Assembly: GCF_003172915.1 (NCBI RefSeq)
Contig: NZ_QGKU01000021.1
Coordinates: forward strand, 31,196 to 95,195
From: Meridianimarinicoccus roseus
GTDB taxonomy: Bacteria; Pseudomonadota; Alphaproteobacteria; Rhodobacterales; Rhodobacteraceae
Direction of reading: 5' to 3'
DNA length: 64,000 bases
Shown here: positions 46,585 through 55,820 of the stretch, piece after piece
How positions within the stretch are numbered: the first letter of the stretch is position 1
Layout of the letters: the number at the start of each line of letters is the position of its first letter
Program-made: the position numbers and the translations under genes
The notes under the pieces: model-generated
Databases searched by the model: none
What the model saw: only the letters and a program-made list of their open reading frames with translations
What the model was told of the DNA's origin: nothing

Positions 46585-47886
46585 ATGACGGAAACCAAGC
46601 TGTTGCTCGGACAGATTCTGCAATTCACCGGCGATCCGTTCGGCCCGGACGGCCCGCTGGCCGCCGTAACCTACGACCGGCGCGGCGCCGTGGCGCTGCG
46701 CGGCGGCACGATCCTCGGCGCTGGCGATGCCGAAGCGCTGATCGCCGCCCATCCGCAGACCGCACGGCACGACTACGGCGATGCGCTCATCCTGCCGGGC
46801 TTCGTCGATGCACATGTCCACTACCCCCAGACAGGCATCATCGCCAGTTGGGGCAAGCGGCTGATCGACTGGTTGAACACCTACACCTTTCCCGAGGAAA
46901 TGCGCTTCGGCGATCCGGAGCACGCGTCGCGGATCGCCGCGCTTTACCTCGATACGGTCCTGGCCCACGGCACAACCAGCGTGTGCAGTTTCTGCACCAT
47001 CCACCCGCAAAGCGTGGACGCCTTCTTCACCGCCGCCGAGGAGCGCGGGATGCGCGTTGTGGGCGGCAAGACCTGCATGGATCGCAATGCACCCCAAGAC
47101 CTGCGCGACACGCCGCGATCGGCCTATGACGACAGCAAGGCGCTGCTTGCGGCCTGGCACGGGCGCGGGCGGGCAAGCTATGCGATCACGCCGCGCTTCT
47201 CGCCGACCTCCACACCGGAACAGCTGGCCGCGATGGGCGCGCTTTGGGGCGAACACCCCGACTGCCTGATGCAGACTCACCTGTCGGAACAGACAGACGA
47301 GGTCGCCTGGGTGGCCGATCTGTTTCCCGAAGCGCGCGATTACCTCGACACCTACGAGGCGCACGGGCTTCTGGGGCCTGGCGCGCTCTACGGGCACGCG
47401 ATCCATCTGACAGGCCGCGAACGCGACCGTCTGCGCGAGGTCGGCGCGAGCCTCGTGCATTGCCCGACCTCGAACAGCTTCATCGGGTCGGGGATCATGG
47501 CGCTGGACGAACTGTGCCGCGCGGGCCAGCGCGTGGGCCTTGCGACGGATACCGGCGGGGGGTCGAATTTCGGAATGCTGCGGACGATGGCGGCCGCCTA
47601 TGAACTGGGCCAGTTGCGTGGCACGCCGCTGCATCCGGCGCAATTGATGTGGCTTGCGACCGAAGGATCGGCCCGCGCGCTGCGCATGGACGACCGAATC
47701 GGCACGCTCGCGCCGGGTTCCGAGGCCGACATCGTGGTGCTGGACCTTGGCTCCACCGCCGCCATCGCGCAGCGGAGCGCGCGGGCAGAAGATATCTGGG
47801 AAGCGGTCTTCCCCACCATCATGATGGGCGATGATCGGGCCGTTCGATCTGTCTGGGTGGGCGGCCGCGAGGTCGTCGCGGCATGA
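46585..47886 (+). CDS. guaD: Guanine deaminase
   Basis: A 433-residue amidohydrolase that deaminates guanine to xanthine. Zinc-site motifs: DAHVHYPQTGIIASWGKRL (HxH plus the QTG...WG of guanine deaminase), TYTFPEE, QTHLSEQTDEVAW and GHAIHL, and DTGGGSNFGM with the catalytic Asp. Divergent from mgtE. Its stop overlaps the start of the next gene (ATGA). Confidence 0.95.
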   Translation: MTETKLLLGQILQFTGDPFGPDGPLAAVTYDRRGAVALRGGTILGAGDAEALIAAHPQTARHDYGDALILPGFVDAHVHYPQTGIIASWGKRLIDWLNTYTFPEEMRFGDPEHASRIAALYLDTVLAHGTTSVCSFCTIHPQSVDAFFTAAEERGMRVVGGKTCMDRNAPQDLRDTPRSAYDDSKALLAAWHGRGRASYAITPRFSPTSTPEQLAAMGALWGEHPDCLMQTHLSEQTDEVAWVADLFPEARDYLDTYEAHGLLGPGALYGHAIHLTGRERDRLREVGASLVHCPTSNSFIGSGIMALDELCRAGQRVGLATDTGGGSNFGMLRTMAAAYELGQLRGTPLHPAQLMWLATEGSARALRMDDRIGTLAPGSEADIVVLDLGSTAAIAQRSARAEDIWEAVFPTIMMGDDRAVRSVWVGGREVVAA

Positions 47887-48287
47887 ACTGGCACAGTGCA
47901 CTTGCGGGCCTTACGCTGTGCGGCGCGATGGGCGCCGCAGCGGGCCAAACGCCGATCGGGGCCGACGAATTCGCCGCCTTTGTCACCGGGCGGACGCTGA
48001 TCTTCGGCACCGCCGCCGGGCCCTATGGCATGGAGGAATACAGCGAAGGACGCCGTGTGCGGTGGTCCTTCCTCGACGGCGACTGCGTCGAAGGCGTCTG
48101 GTATCCGCAGGACGGCGCTATCTGCTTCGCCTACGAAGGCCGCCCAGAGCCGCAGTGCTGGCACTTCTACTTGCAGGGCGGGCAGCTTAGCGCGAACACC
48201 GTCGAACAGACCGGCGCGCCGCCTCTCTACGTGATCCGCGAGAGCGACGCGCCGATGCAGTGCCTTGGCCCACGGATAGGGGTCTGA
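47883..48287 (+). CDS. Exported 134-residue protein of unknown function
   Basis: I recognise no family. It has a short signal peptide (MNWHSALAGLTLCGAMGAAA, cleavage near AAAGQ), then a small beta-rich domain with WSFLDGDCVEGVWYPQDGAI and three further cysteines (CFAYEG, PQCWHFYLQG, MQCLG), so two disulfides are likely. The GADEFAAFVTGRTLIF stretch resembles small Rhodobacterales exported proteins of the DUF type. It is translationally coupled to guanine deaminase by a 4-base overlap, but no link in function is known. Confidence 0.75.
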   Translation: MNWHSALAGLTLCGAMGAAAGQTPIGADEFAAFVTGRTLIFGTAAGPYGMEEYSEGRRVRWSFLDGDCVEGVWYPQDGAICFAYEGRPEPQCWHFYLQGGQLSANTVEQTGAPPLYVIRESDAPMQCLGPRIGV

Positions 48288-48297
48288 CCGCGTAGAC

Positions 48298-49905
48298 TCA
48301 GTCGTCGAACAGGGTCTTTTGTTGCGGCGCGCGCCGGGCGGCGGACTTCCGGCGTGGCGGTCCGGGATCGGCCGCCGCAGCCGGACCGCCGCCGGGATCG
48401 CCCTCGCGGGCGCAGCCGCGCGTCACCCGGCCGTCGTGGAATTCCAGTTCCAACACGCTGTGGCCCTGCGCTTCGGCCGCGCTGGTGACCACGCCGCCGT
48501 CAGCGCGCACGACCGCGAATCCGCGCGCCAGTGTGCCATGATAGCTGAGCGAGGACAGTAGCCGGTCCGCCGCCGCCAGTGCATCGCGGCGCTGCGCCAG
48601 CCCGCCGCGCTGTGCCGACGCCAGCCGCGCGGCAAGCTTGCCCAGATCGCGGGGCGCGCGGGCCAGCGTCTGGCGCGCCGGGCGCAGCGTGAGACGGCCG
48701 GCCAGTCCGGCAAGCCGGAGGCGGTGCCGGTCCACTCCCTTGGAAAGTGCGGCATCCAGCGCACCGCCGCTGCGGTCCAGCCGCTGCCGGTCCCAGCGTA
48801 GTCGGGCGGCCAGCGTCGCCGGGCGCAGAGTGGCCGACGCGGTGCCCAGCCGCAGACGCGCCCCGTCGATCCGGCTGCGCAGCGCACGCGGCAGCCGGTC
48901 GCCCCAGAAGTCCAGCCGCTGCGCCGCCGGGCGGGTCAGTTCCTCGGGCCGCGGCAGGGCGCGCGCAAGGTCGCGCAGGCGCTGGCCGCGCTGCCCCAAC
49001 CCGCGCGCCTGAGCGCCCGTCAGCCGCGCACCCGACGCCCCGAGGCTTGCCAGCAGGTCGGCGCGCACCGGCACTGCGAGTTCCGCCGCCGCGGTCGGCG
49101 TGGGCGCGCGCCGGTCCGACACGAAATCGATCAGCGTGGTATCGGTTTCATGGCCCACCGCCGAGATCAGCGGGATGTCGGACGCGGCTGCGGCGCGCGC
49201 CACCGCCTCGTCGTTGAAGCCCCACAGGTCCTCGATCGACCCGCCGCCGCGCGCCACGATCAGCAGGTCCGGCCGCGGGAGCGCTCCGCCCGGCGACAGC
49301 GCGTTGAACCCCGCAATGGCACGCGCGACCTCGGGTGCGCAGCGTTCGCCCTGAACCGCCACCGGCCAGATCAGCACCCTGCGCGGGAAGCGTTCGCGCA
49401 ACCGGTGCAGGATATCCCGGATCACCGCGCCCGAGGGCGATGTCACGACCCCGATCACCTCGGGCAGATAGGGCAGCGGGCGCTTGCGCTCCGATGCGAA
49501 CAGACCTTCCGCCTCCAGAGCCTTCTTGCGCTTCTCAAGCATCGCCATCAGCGCGCCGACACCGGCGGGCGCAAGGCTGTCGATCACGATCTGGTATTTG
49601 GACTGCCCCGGGAAGGTGGTCAGCCGTCCGGTGGCGACCACTTCAAGGCCTTCCTCGGGCTGCGTCGCCAACCGTGCCGCCTGCCCCTTCCAGATCACCC
49701 CGGACAGCACCGACCGGTCGTCCTTCAGATCGAGATACACGTGCCCGGAGCGCGGCCGCGACACGCGCCCAAGCTCGCCGCGCACCCGTATGCGCGAAAA
49801 CCCGCCCTCGATCGTGCGCTTCACGGCGCCGGAAAGTTCGGACACGGTGAATTCCGGTGCGTTGTCGCCAGTGCGCTGATCGTCCCCGTCGTCAAGCAGA
49901 TCCAT
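48298..49905 (-). CDS. xseA: Exodeoxyribonuclease VII large subunit
   Basis: A 535-residue subunit of the nuclease that degrades single-stranded DNA. The OB domain (residues 20-115: FTVSELSGAVKRTIEGGFSR, VYLDLKDD), the catalytic core (GVVTSPSGAVIRDILHRL, DLLIVARGGGSIEDLWGFND, ISAVGHETDTTLIDFVSDRRAPTPTAAAE) and a long Arg/Leu-rich coiled-coil region follow, with a basic tail ending KTLFDD. Slightly longer than the E. coli protein because of the extended tail. Convergent with 47883-48287. Confidence 0.96.
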   Translation of the reverse strand: MDLLDDGDDQRTGDNAPEFTVSELSGAVKRTIEGGFSRIRVRGELGRVSRPRSGHVYLDLKDDRSVLSGVIWKGQAARLATQPEEGLEVVATGRLTTFPGQSKYQIVIDSLAPAGVGALMAMLEKRKKALEAEGLFASERKRPLPYLPEVIGVVTSPSGAVIRDILHRLRERFPRRVLIWPVAVQGERCAPEVARAIAGFNALSPGGALPRPDLLIVARGGGSIEDLWGFNDEAVARAAAASDIPLISAVGHETDTTLIDFVSDRRAPTPTAAAELAVPVRADLLASLGASGARLTGAQARGLGQRGQRLRDLARALPRPEELTRPAAQRLDFWGDRLPRALRSRIDGARLRLGTASATLRPATLAARLRWDRQRLDRSGGALDAALSKGVDRHRLRLAGLAGRLTLRPARQTLARAPRDLGKLAARLASAQRGGLAQRRDALAAADRLLSSLSYHGTLARGFAVVRADGGVVTSAAEAQGHSVLELEFHDGRVTRGCAREGDPGGGPAAAADPGPPRRKSAARRAPQQKTLFDD

Positions 49906-50039
49906 GATGCCCCCGCAGCGTTTCAGCCCCGGACGCTAGCGCAGGCCAGCGGCGAGGGAAAGTGCCCCGCGCCGCGAGGCTTGCCAGACCCGGGCGGCTT
50001 GCTTACGACGCGGATCAGGCAAGAACGGACGGACCCTAC

Positions 50040-51338
50040 ATGAACATCCTGATCCTCGGTGGCGGCGGGCGCGAACACGCTTTGGCATGGGCGACGATGC
50101 AGAACCCGAAATGCGACCGGCTGATCGTTGCGCCGGGCAATGCGGGCATCGCGGCCATCGCCGAATGCGCCGATCTGCCGATCGAGGATGGCGCGGTTTT
50201 GGCGCAGTTCGCCGTGGACAACGCGATCGACCTTGTGATCGTCGGCCCCGAGGCGCCCCTGGTGGCCGGTGTGGCGGACGAGTTGCGCGCCGCTGGCGTG
50301 CTGTGCTTCGGACCGTCTGCCGCTGCCGCGCAACTGGAAGCCTCCAAGACATTCACCAAGCAGGTATGCGACGCGGCAAAGGTGCCGACCGCGGGATGGG
50401 TGCGCGTCACGGACGCCGCCGCGGCGCGGGCCCATCTCGACCGCACCGGCGCGCCGACCGTCATCAAGGCCGACGGTTTGGCCGCAGGCAAGGGCGTAGT
50501 CGTGGCGATGACCCGAGCCGAGGCCGATACCGCCGTCGCCGACATGTTCGGCGGAGCCTTCGGCGGCGCCGGCGCCGAGGTCGTGATCGAGGAATTCATG
50601 ACCGGGGAGGAAGCCAGCTTCTTCGTGCTCTGCGACGGCGAGGTCGCGCTGCCCATCGGCACTGCGCAGGACCACAAGCGCATCGGCGAAGCCGATACCG
50701 GCCCCAACACCGGCGGGATGGGGGCCTATTCGCCCGCGCCGATCCTGACCGACGCGCTGCAGGCCCAGGTGATGGAACGGATCATCCGCCCGACCCTGGC
50801 CGAAATGCTCCGCCGTGGGACGCCCTACCAGGGGGTGCTCTATGCCGGGCTGATGATCGAGGACGGCACCGCGCGCCTGGTCGAGTACAACGCCCGCTTC
50901 GGCGACCCCGAATGCCAGGCGCTGATGCTGCGGCTCGGCGCGCAGGCTTTCGATCTGATCCACGCCGCCGCCGAAGGGCGGCTTGCCGAGGCACGGGTGG
51001 ACTGGGCCGACGATCACGCGATGACCGTGGTCCTGGCCGCGCGCGGCTATCCGGGCGCTTACGGCAAGGGCGATCCGATCGGCGGGCTCGACGCCCTGCC
51101 CGAGGACAGTTTTCACATGATGTTCCACGCGGGCACCAAGACCGTGGACGGGCGTGTCACCGCGCAGGGCGGGCGGGTGCTGAACGCGACCGCGCGCGGC
51201 GCCACTCTGGCCGAGGCGCGCACGCGCGCTTACGCGCTGGCCGAGGCGGTGGTTTGGCCCGGCGGGCATTACCGGCGCGACATCGGCTGGCGCGCGCTCG
51301 GCGCAGTGTCCGATGCGTCGAAAAGGGCATCGTCCTGA
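50040..51338 (+). CDS. purD: Phosphoribosylamine-glycine ligase (PurD)
   Basis: A 432-residue ATP-grasp enzyme, second step of purine synthesis. The start MNILILGGGGREHALAWA is diagnostic; ATP-grasp motifs GPSAAAAQLEASKTFTKQ, KADGLAAGKGVVVAMTRAEA and GGMGAYSPAPI are intact, and the C-terminal domain (TKTVDGRVTAQGGRVLNATA) is complete. The ATG at 50040 fixes the first motif. Confidence 0.98.
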   Translation: MNILILGGGGREHALAWATMQNPKCDRLIVAPGNAGIAAIAECADLPIEDGAVLAQFAVDNAIDLVIVGPEAPLVAGVADELRAAGVLCFGPSAAAAQLEASKTFTKQVCDAAKVPTAGWVRVTDAAAARAHLDRTGAPTVIKADGLAAGKGVVVAMTRAEADTAVADMFGGAFGGAGAEVVIEEFMTGEEASFFVLCDGEVALPIGTAQDHKRIGEADTGPNTGGMGAYSPAPILTDALQAQVMERIIRPTLAEMLRRGTPYQGVLYAGLMIEDGTARLVEYNARFGDPECQALMLRLGAQAFDLIHAAAEGRLAEARVDWADDHAMTVVLAARGYPGAYGKGDPIGGLDALPEDSFHMMFHAGTKTVDGRVTAQGGRVLNATARGATLAEARTRAYALAEAVVWPGGHYRRDIGWRALGAVSDASKRASS

Positions 51339-51423
51339 CCATCGGTCTGCGCTAACAGTAACGCGGCGCGCCCCGCAGGCGGCGCGATTTCAGGCTCGCC
51401 CTCACAGCAAAGGACATGGCCAT

Positions 51424-51837
51424 ATGGACAGCACGGCGCACGGTATCCACCCGATGGCCCCCGACCACCTGCCCGGTTTCATCACAGCGCCGGGGCAGAC
51501 CGACACGATGATGGTCAATGTCGCGATCTTCCTCGTTGTGATCGTTCTGCTGATCGGCGTGCTTTACCTGACGCTGCACGCCCTGCCCGAACGCATGGCG
51601 CACAAACGCAATTCCACGCAGTTCCAGCTGATCGGCATCCTCGCCCTGCTGGCGCTGTTCACGCACAACAACCTTTTCTGGCTGCTTGCGCTGGTCATCG
51701 CCGTGGTCGAAATTCCCGATTTCATGTCCCCGCTGAACAGCATCGCCCGTTCGCTGGAAAAGGCGACCGGCCGCGAAGCCGAAGTCCTGGCGGATGCCGA
51801 AAAGCGCGCCGCGGCGGAGGCAAAAGACCATGCTTGA
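51424..51837 (+). CDS. Small inner-membrane protein, DUF3302 (YiaW)-like
   Basis: A 137-residue protein with two membrane helices (about 33-55, MVNVAIFLVVIVLLIGVLYL; 70-97, LIGILALLALFTHNNLFW), separated by LHALPERMAHKRNST, and a charged helical C-tail. Length, helix order and the ALPxRMAHKRN loop resemble E. coli YiaW (DUF3302; LHDIPYLIAKKRN). In E. coli yiaW is beside the HlyD-family gene yiaV, and here it overlaps an HlyD-family gene by 8 bases. Start at ATG 51424. Probably a membrane partner of that adaptor. Confidence 0.75.
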   Translation: MDSTAHGIHPMAPDHLPGFITAPGQTDTMMVNVAIFLVVIVLLIGVLYLTLHALPERMAHKRNSTQFQLIGILALLALFTHNNLFWLLALVIAVVEIPDFMSPLNSIARSLEKATGREAEVLADAEKRAAAEAKDHA

Positions 51838-53068
51838 ACTCATGTTCTGCTCGTTCTTCACGATCCTGCCCGACTTTCTTTATCGCCGTTTCGGCCAGGG
51901 CAAGCGCGTGGGCCGCGAGATCACCCTGTTCTCGGTCTGGTACGAACTGCGCTGGGGCCTGACCGGCTGTCTGATGCTGACGGTACTTCTGGTCACCGTG
52001 GTGTTCTACTTCCATCCGTCCACGACCAACGTGTCGTCCTTCTTCCGAACGGTGACGATCCTGCCTCAGATCCCCGGCCGCGTGGACGAGGTCTATGTCC
52101 GCTCCTTGCAGCGAGTATCGGCTGGCGAGCCGCTGTTCCGGGTAGAGGATTCGACACAACGCACGGCGGTGGAGGCGGCCCGCAGGCGCATCACCGAGAT
52201 TGACGCCGCCCTTGCGGTGGCACGCGACCAGTTGGTGGCCGCGAATGGCAGCGCGGACCAGGCAGTAGGGACACTGGAACAGGCGCAGGACGAGTTGGCC
52301 CGCCAGCTCAACCTGCAAGCACGCAACGCCGATATCGTCTCGGGCCGAGAGATCGACCGCCTGCAGAACACGGTCAATGCCCGCCAGGGCGCGGTGGATG
52401 CGGCTTTCGCCAATGTGCAGGCGCTTCAGACGCAGATCGACGTGCTGTTCCCGGCGCAGCGCGCCACCGCCGAGGCCGCGCTGGCGCAGGCGCAGGCCGA
52501 ACTGGACAAGACCATCGTTACGGCAGGCGTGGACGGCACGGTGGAACAGTTTCAGCTGCAGGTCGGCGACTACGTGAGCTCGGTGCTGCGGCCTGCCGGT
52601 ATCCTCGTGCCGACCGAGTTCGAAGAAGGCCATTTCGTCGCCGGGTTCGGGCAGCTTGCCGGTCAGATCGTCAAGCCCGGAATGCTGGCCGAAATCTCCT
52701 GCGCCTCGCAACCGTTCACGGTGGTGCCGATGGTGATCACCGCCGTCCAGCCGGTTATCGCCGCCGGACAGTTCCGCCCGACAGACCAACTCGTGGATCT
52801 GCAATCGCGCACCGCCGCGCCGGGCACGCTGACCGTCCGGATGGAACCGCTCTATTCCGGGCAAGCCGACGACATTCCGCCCGGCAGCGCCTGCGTGGCC
52901 AATGCCTACACCAGTTTCCACGACCGGCTGCAGGACCCGTCACTCGGGTTCTGGACGAAGCTGGGGATGCACGGAGTGGATACTGTGGGGCTGGTCCACG
53001 CCATCATCCTGCGTGCACAGACGCTGCTTCTGCCGGTGCGCAGCCTCGTTCTGTCGGGCGGGCACTGA
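51830..53068 (+). CDS. HlyD/EmrA-family membrane fusion protein (YiaV-like)
   Basis: A 412-residue adaptor with a cytoplasmic N-terminus, one membrane helix (about 45-65, WGLTGCLMLTVLLVTVVFYF) and a periplasmic part: barrel-sandwich/lipoyl-like halves around IPGRVDEVYVRSLQRVSAGEP, a long coiled coil (about 108-235), and TIVTAGVDGTVEQFQLQVGD. It would link an inner-membrane pump to an outer-membrane channel, but no transporter gene is next to it, only the DUF3302-like protein. The YiaV/YiaW arrangement supports a two-component unit. Confidence 0.88.
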   Translation: MLELMFCSFFTILPDFLYRRFGQGKRVGREITLFSVWYELRWGLTGCLMLTVLLVTVVFYFHPSTTNVSSFFRTVTILPQIPGRVDEVYVRSLQRVSAGEPLFRVEDSTQRTAVEAARRRITEIDAALAVARDQLVAANGSADQAVGTLEQAQDELARQLNLQARNADIVSGREIDRLQNTVNARQGAVDAAFANVQALQTQIDVLFPAQRATAEAALAQAQAELDKTIVTAGVDGTVEQFQLQVGDYVSSVLRPAGILVPTEFEEGHFVAGFGQLAGQIVKPGMLAEISCASQPFTVVPMVITAVQPVIAAGQFRPTDQLVDLQSRTAAPGTLTVRMEPLYSGQADDIPPGSACVANAYTSFHDRLQDPSLGFWTKLGMHGVDTVGLVHAIILRAQTLLLPVRSLVLSGGH

Positions 53069-53117
53069 CCGCAGGCGCCTGCCCCGCTCCGTCGTTGCGG
53101 CGTGGGGCGGGGCTCGG

Positions 53118-53450
53118 TCAACCGCCGGGTAGGTCGACCGCGATGTCCTGAACCAGCGCACCGCTGACTGCATCGAAAACGAGGATACTTCCCTGCACCG
53201 TGACGACCGCGTACCAGCCCGGTCCGGCGGTCACGGCCAGCGGCTCGGTTCCCGGTGGCAGCGCGATGCGGTCGGGCAGTGCAGGCAGGACCGGTGCCGC
53301 CTGTTGCGGCGTCTGCGACAGGCGCAGCGCCAGGAGCCCAACGACGCTGACCATACCGACGATCATTACCCACATCAGTACCGTCACCAGCACCCGCAGC
53401 TTGCGCAGGTTGCGCGGTTCGGGAAGATCGGTCTGGGTGTCGTCGGTCAT
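53118..53450 (-). CDS. DUF6476 membrane protein
   Basis: A 110-residue protein with one membrane helix (about 20-45, VLVTVLMWVMIVGMVSVVGLL) and a small periplasmic domain (AGPGWYAVVTVQGSILVFDA) resembling a WD-like beta hairpin. The N-terminal NLRKLRVLVTVLM start is typical of this conserved Rhodobacterales family of unknown role. It is convergent with the HlyD-type gene, in front of the divergent pseudouridine synthase gene, a conserved neighbour order in related genomes. Confidence 0.85.
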   Translation of the reverse strand: MTDDTQTDLPEPRNLRKLRVLVTVLMWVMIVGMVSVVGLLALRLSQTPQQAAPVLPALPDRIALPPGTEPLAVTAGPGWYAVVTVQGSILVFDAVSGALVQDIAVDLPGG

Positions 53451-53555
53451 GGCGGGCCTCCTCGCTGCGCGCTGATAGCCGCGTTCAGCTGTGAAGGCCA
53501 GACGGTGTAGGGGTGACAGTGCCGCCGCGCCGCGCTAAGCGATGCGCTGTTTCCC

Positions 53556-54695
53556 GTGACCGGAGCCCGCGCCCCCGTGCCCGCCCCAGACAATGACCCC
53601 GATAGAGGCCCCGACAAACGCCCAGGCACCAGCCCGAACCCCGGCGACGCGCCTGGTGACCGCTCCGGCACGGCTGCTGCGCGCACCGTGCCTGTCACCA
53701 TTGCAGCCGATCCGCCAGCGCGCATCGACAAGGCACTGGCCCGCGACGTACCACCGGAGGCCGCGCTCAGCCGCACCCGCCTTGCCCGCCTTCTGGACGA
53801 AGGCGCGGTGCGACGCGGCGACGAGGTCCTGCACGCCAAGTCGCGGCTGCGTCCGGGCGACGAGATCACGCTGAGCGTCACCGACGCGCAGGACACCGAT
53901 CTGCGGGCCGAGGCGATCCCGCTCGACATCGTCTACGAGGACGACGCTCTGGTCGTCGTGAACAAAGCCGCGGGAATGGTCGTACACCCGGCACCCGGTA
54001 GCCCCGACGGCACGCTCGTCAACGCGCTGATGGCCCATTGCGGCGAAACGCTTTCGGGCATCGGTGGCGAACGCCGACCGGGCATCGTGCACCGGATCGA
54101 CAAGGACACCTCCGGCCTTCTGGTCGTCGCCAAGACCGACGGCGCGCATCACGGACTTGCCGCGCAATTCGCCGCGCACAGCGTCGCTCGTCACTACCGC
54201 GCGCTGGTGCACGGCGTGCCGGATGCCGCCGCGCCCCGGCTCGTCGGGATCGATGGCGTATCCTTCGAAGCAGGCGGCGTCTTGTGCGTGCGTACCCAGA
54301 TCGGCCGCCACCGCCATGACCGGCAGCGCCAGGCTGTCCTGCCCACGGGCGGCCGCCATGCCGTGACCCGGGCCCGCGTGCTGGACGCCTATGGCAACCC
54401 GGCGGCCGTAGCGCTGCTGGACTGCTGGCTGGAAACCGGGCGCACCCACCAGATCCGCGTGCACATGGCGCATCTGGGCCATCCTCTGCTGGGCGACCAG
54501 ACCTATGGCGCCCGCCGACGTCTGCCCGCCCGCGCCGTGCCCCCCGCGGCCGCGGCGGCAGCCGCCGCCTTTCCCCGTCAGGCCCTGCACGCCGCCACGC
54601 TGGGGTTCACGCATCCGGTCACGCAGTCGTGGTTGGAATTCGCCGCCCCCATGCCGGATGATATGTCTCAAATGATTGGCGCGCTGTCAGGGTAA
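53556..54695 (+). CDS. RluA-family pseudouridine synthase, GTG start
   Basis: A 379-residue enzyme that isomerises uridine in rRNA. S4 domain near residues 55-110 (ARIDKALARDVP, RLLDEGAVRRGDEVLHAKSR), catalytic domain with motif II HRIDKDTSGLLVVAKT (catalytic Asp) and motif III LETGRTHQIRVHMAHLGHPLLGD. The first 45 residues are Pro/Asp-rich and unlike the family, so the true start may be further down. An Ala-rich insert (residues 330-342) precedes the last strands. RluD-like specificity is plausible but not shown. Upstream of rpoH, a frequent pair in these bacteria. Confidence 0.9.
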   Translation: MTGARAPVPAPDNDPDRGPDKRPGTSPNPGDAPGDRSGTAAARTVPVTIAADPPARIDKALARDVPPEAALSRTRLARLLDEGAVRRGDEVLHAKSRLRPGDEITLSVTDAQDTDLRAEAIPLDIVYEDDALVVVNKAAGMVVHPAPGSPDGTLVNALMAHCGETLSGIGGERRPGIVHRIDKDTSGLLVVAKTDGAHHGLAAQFAAHSVARHYRALVHGVPDAAAPRLVGIDGVSFEAGGVLCVRTQIGRHRHDRQRQAVLPTGGRHAVTRARVLDAYGNPAAVALLDCWLETGRTHQIRVHMAHLGHPLLGDQTYGARRRLPARAVPPAAAAAAAAFPRQALHAATLGFTHPVTQSWLEFAAPMPDDMSQMIGALSG

Positions 54696-54760
54696 GCGCC
54701 CGGCGCACGGGGCCTTCGGGCTTGTGCACAGGGCCTGTGCGACCCCGAAGACGTTGGGGA

Positions 54761-54790
54761 CTTGAAGCCGGTGACCACAGTGGCCAATTA
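54761..54790 (+). promoter_or_regulatory. Candidate heat-shock (RpoH) promoter upstream of rpoH
   Basis: CTTGAAG (54761-54767) matches the RpoH -35 element, and CCAATTA (54784-54790) sits 16 bases further with partial match to the CCCCAT-type -10. Lies about 55 bases before the rpoH start. A second promoter type is possible, since TGAAAC occurs at 54794-54799. Confidence 0.35.
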
Positions 54791-54844
54791 ATGTGAAACG
54801 AATGAACATCGCGTCCGAGAACGCGCCGACAGAGGGAACCGACC

Positions 54845-55744
54845 GTGGCCGCAACATATGGAAATCTTCCCGCCCCGTCGCCGGAACAGGGCCTGAACCG
54901 CTACCTGCAGGAAATTCGCAAATTCCCGATGCTGGAGCCGGAAGAGGAATACATGCTCGCCAAACGGTGGGTCGAGGATCAGGATACCGAGGCCGCACAC
55001 AAGATGGTGACTTCGCACTTGCGCCTCGCCGCGAAGATCGCGATGGGCTATCGCGGCTACGGGCTGCCACAGGCCGAGGTAATATCGGAGGCGAATGTCG
55101 GGCTGATGCAGGCCGTCAAGCGGTTTGACCCGGAAAAAGGCTTTCGACTGGCCACCTACGCGATGTGGTGGATCCGGGCTTCGATTCAGGAATACATCCT
55201 GCGATCCTGGAGCCTCGTGAAACTGGGTACCACCAGCGCGCAAAAGAAACTGTTCTTCAACCTGCGTAAGGCAAAGTCGCGCATCGGTGCGCTGGAGGAT
55301 GGCGACTTGCGTCCCGAGAACGTGAAGCAGATCGCGCATGACCTGAACGTGACCGAGGAAGAAGTGATCTCCATGAACCGGCGCTTGTCCGGCGGAGATG
55401 CGTCGCTCAATGCGACGATCGGATCGGACGATGATGGATCGGCGCAGTGGCAGGACTGGCTTGAGGACGAGGATGCCGATCAGGCGACCAGCTATGCCGA
55501 GGCGGACGAATTGACCGTGCGCCGCGAACTGCTGGCCGAAGCGATGAGCGTGCTGAACGATCGCGAAAAGGACATCCTTGTCCAGCGTCGGCTTCAGGAT
55601 CAGGCTGTCACGCTGGAAGACCTGTCCAGCCAGTACGATGTCAGCCGCGAACGCATTCGCCAGATCGAGGTGCGCGCCTTCGAGAAACTGCAGAAGCGCA
55701 TGCGTGAACTGGCCGCCGAAAAGGGCCTTGTCGCAGTGGACTGA
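54845..55744 (+). CDS. rpoH: RNA polymerase sigma-32 factor (RpoH), GTG start
   Basis: A 299-residue heat-shock sigma factor. Region 2 shows LRLAAKIAMGYRGYGLPQAE, the core-binding FDPEKGFRLATYAMWWIRASI, the RpoH box QKKLFFNLRKAKSRIG, and region 4 ends with DVSRERIRQIEVRAFEKLQ. Start GTG 54845 gives the alphaproteobacterial N-terminus (ATYGNLPAPSPEQGLNRYLQ). The RpoH box distinguishes it from other group-2 sigma factors. Probably autoregulated. Confidence 0.97.
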   Translation: MAATYGNLPAPSPEQGLNRYLQEIRKFPMLEPEEEYMLAKRWVEDQDTEAAHKMVTSHLRLAAKIAMGYRGYGLPQAEVISEANVGLMQAVKRFDPEKGFRLATYAMWWIRASIQEYILRSWSLVKLGTTSAQKKLFFNLRKAKSRIGALEDGDLRPENVKQIAHDLNVTEEEVISMNRRLSGGDASLNATIGSDDDGSAQWQDWLEDEDADQATSYAEADELTVRRELLAEAMSVLNDREKDILVQRRLQDQAVTLEDLSSQYDVSRERIRQIEVRAFEKLQKRMRELAAEKGLVAVD

Positions 55745-55820
55745 CCGCCCGGCCGCTCTTGTGCAACCGCCCGCCCGCGCACTAGTGTTGGCGCAACCAG
55801 GCGCGGAGACGGGGGATCAC

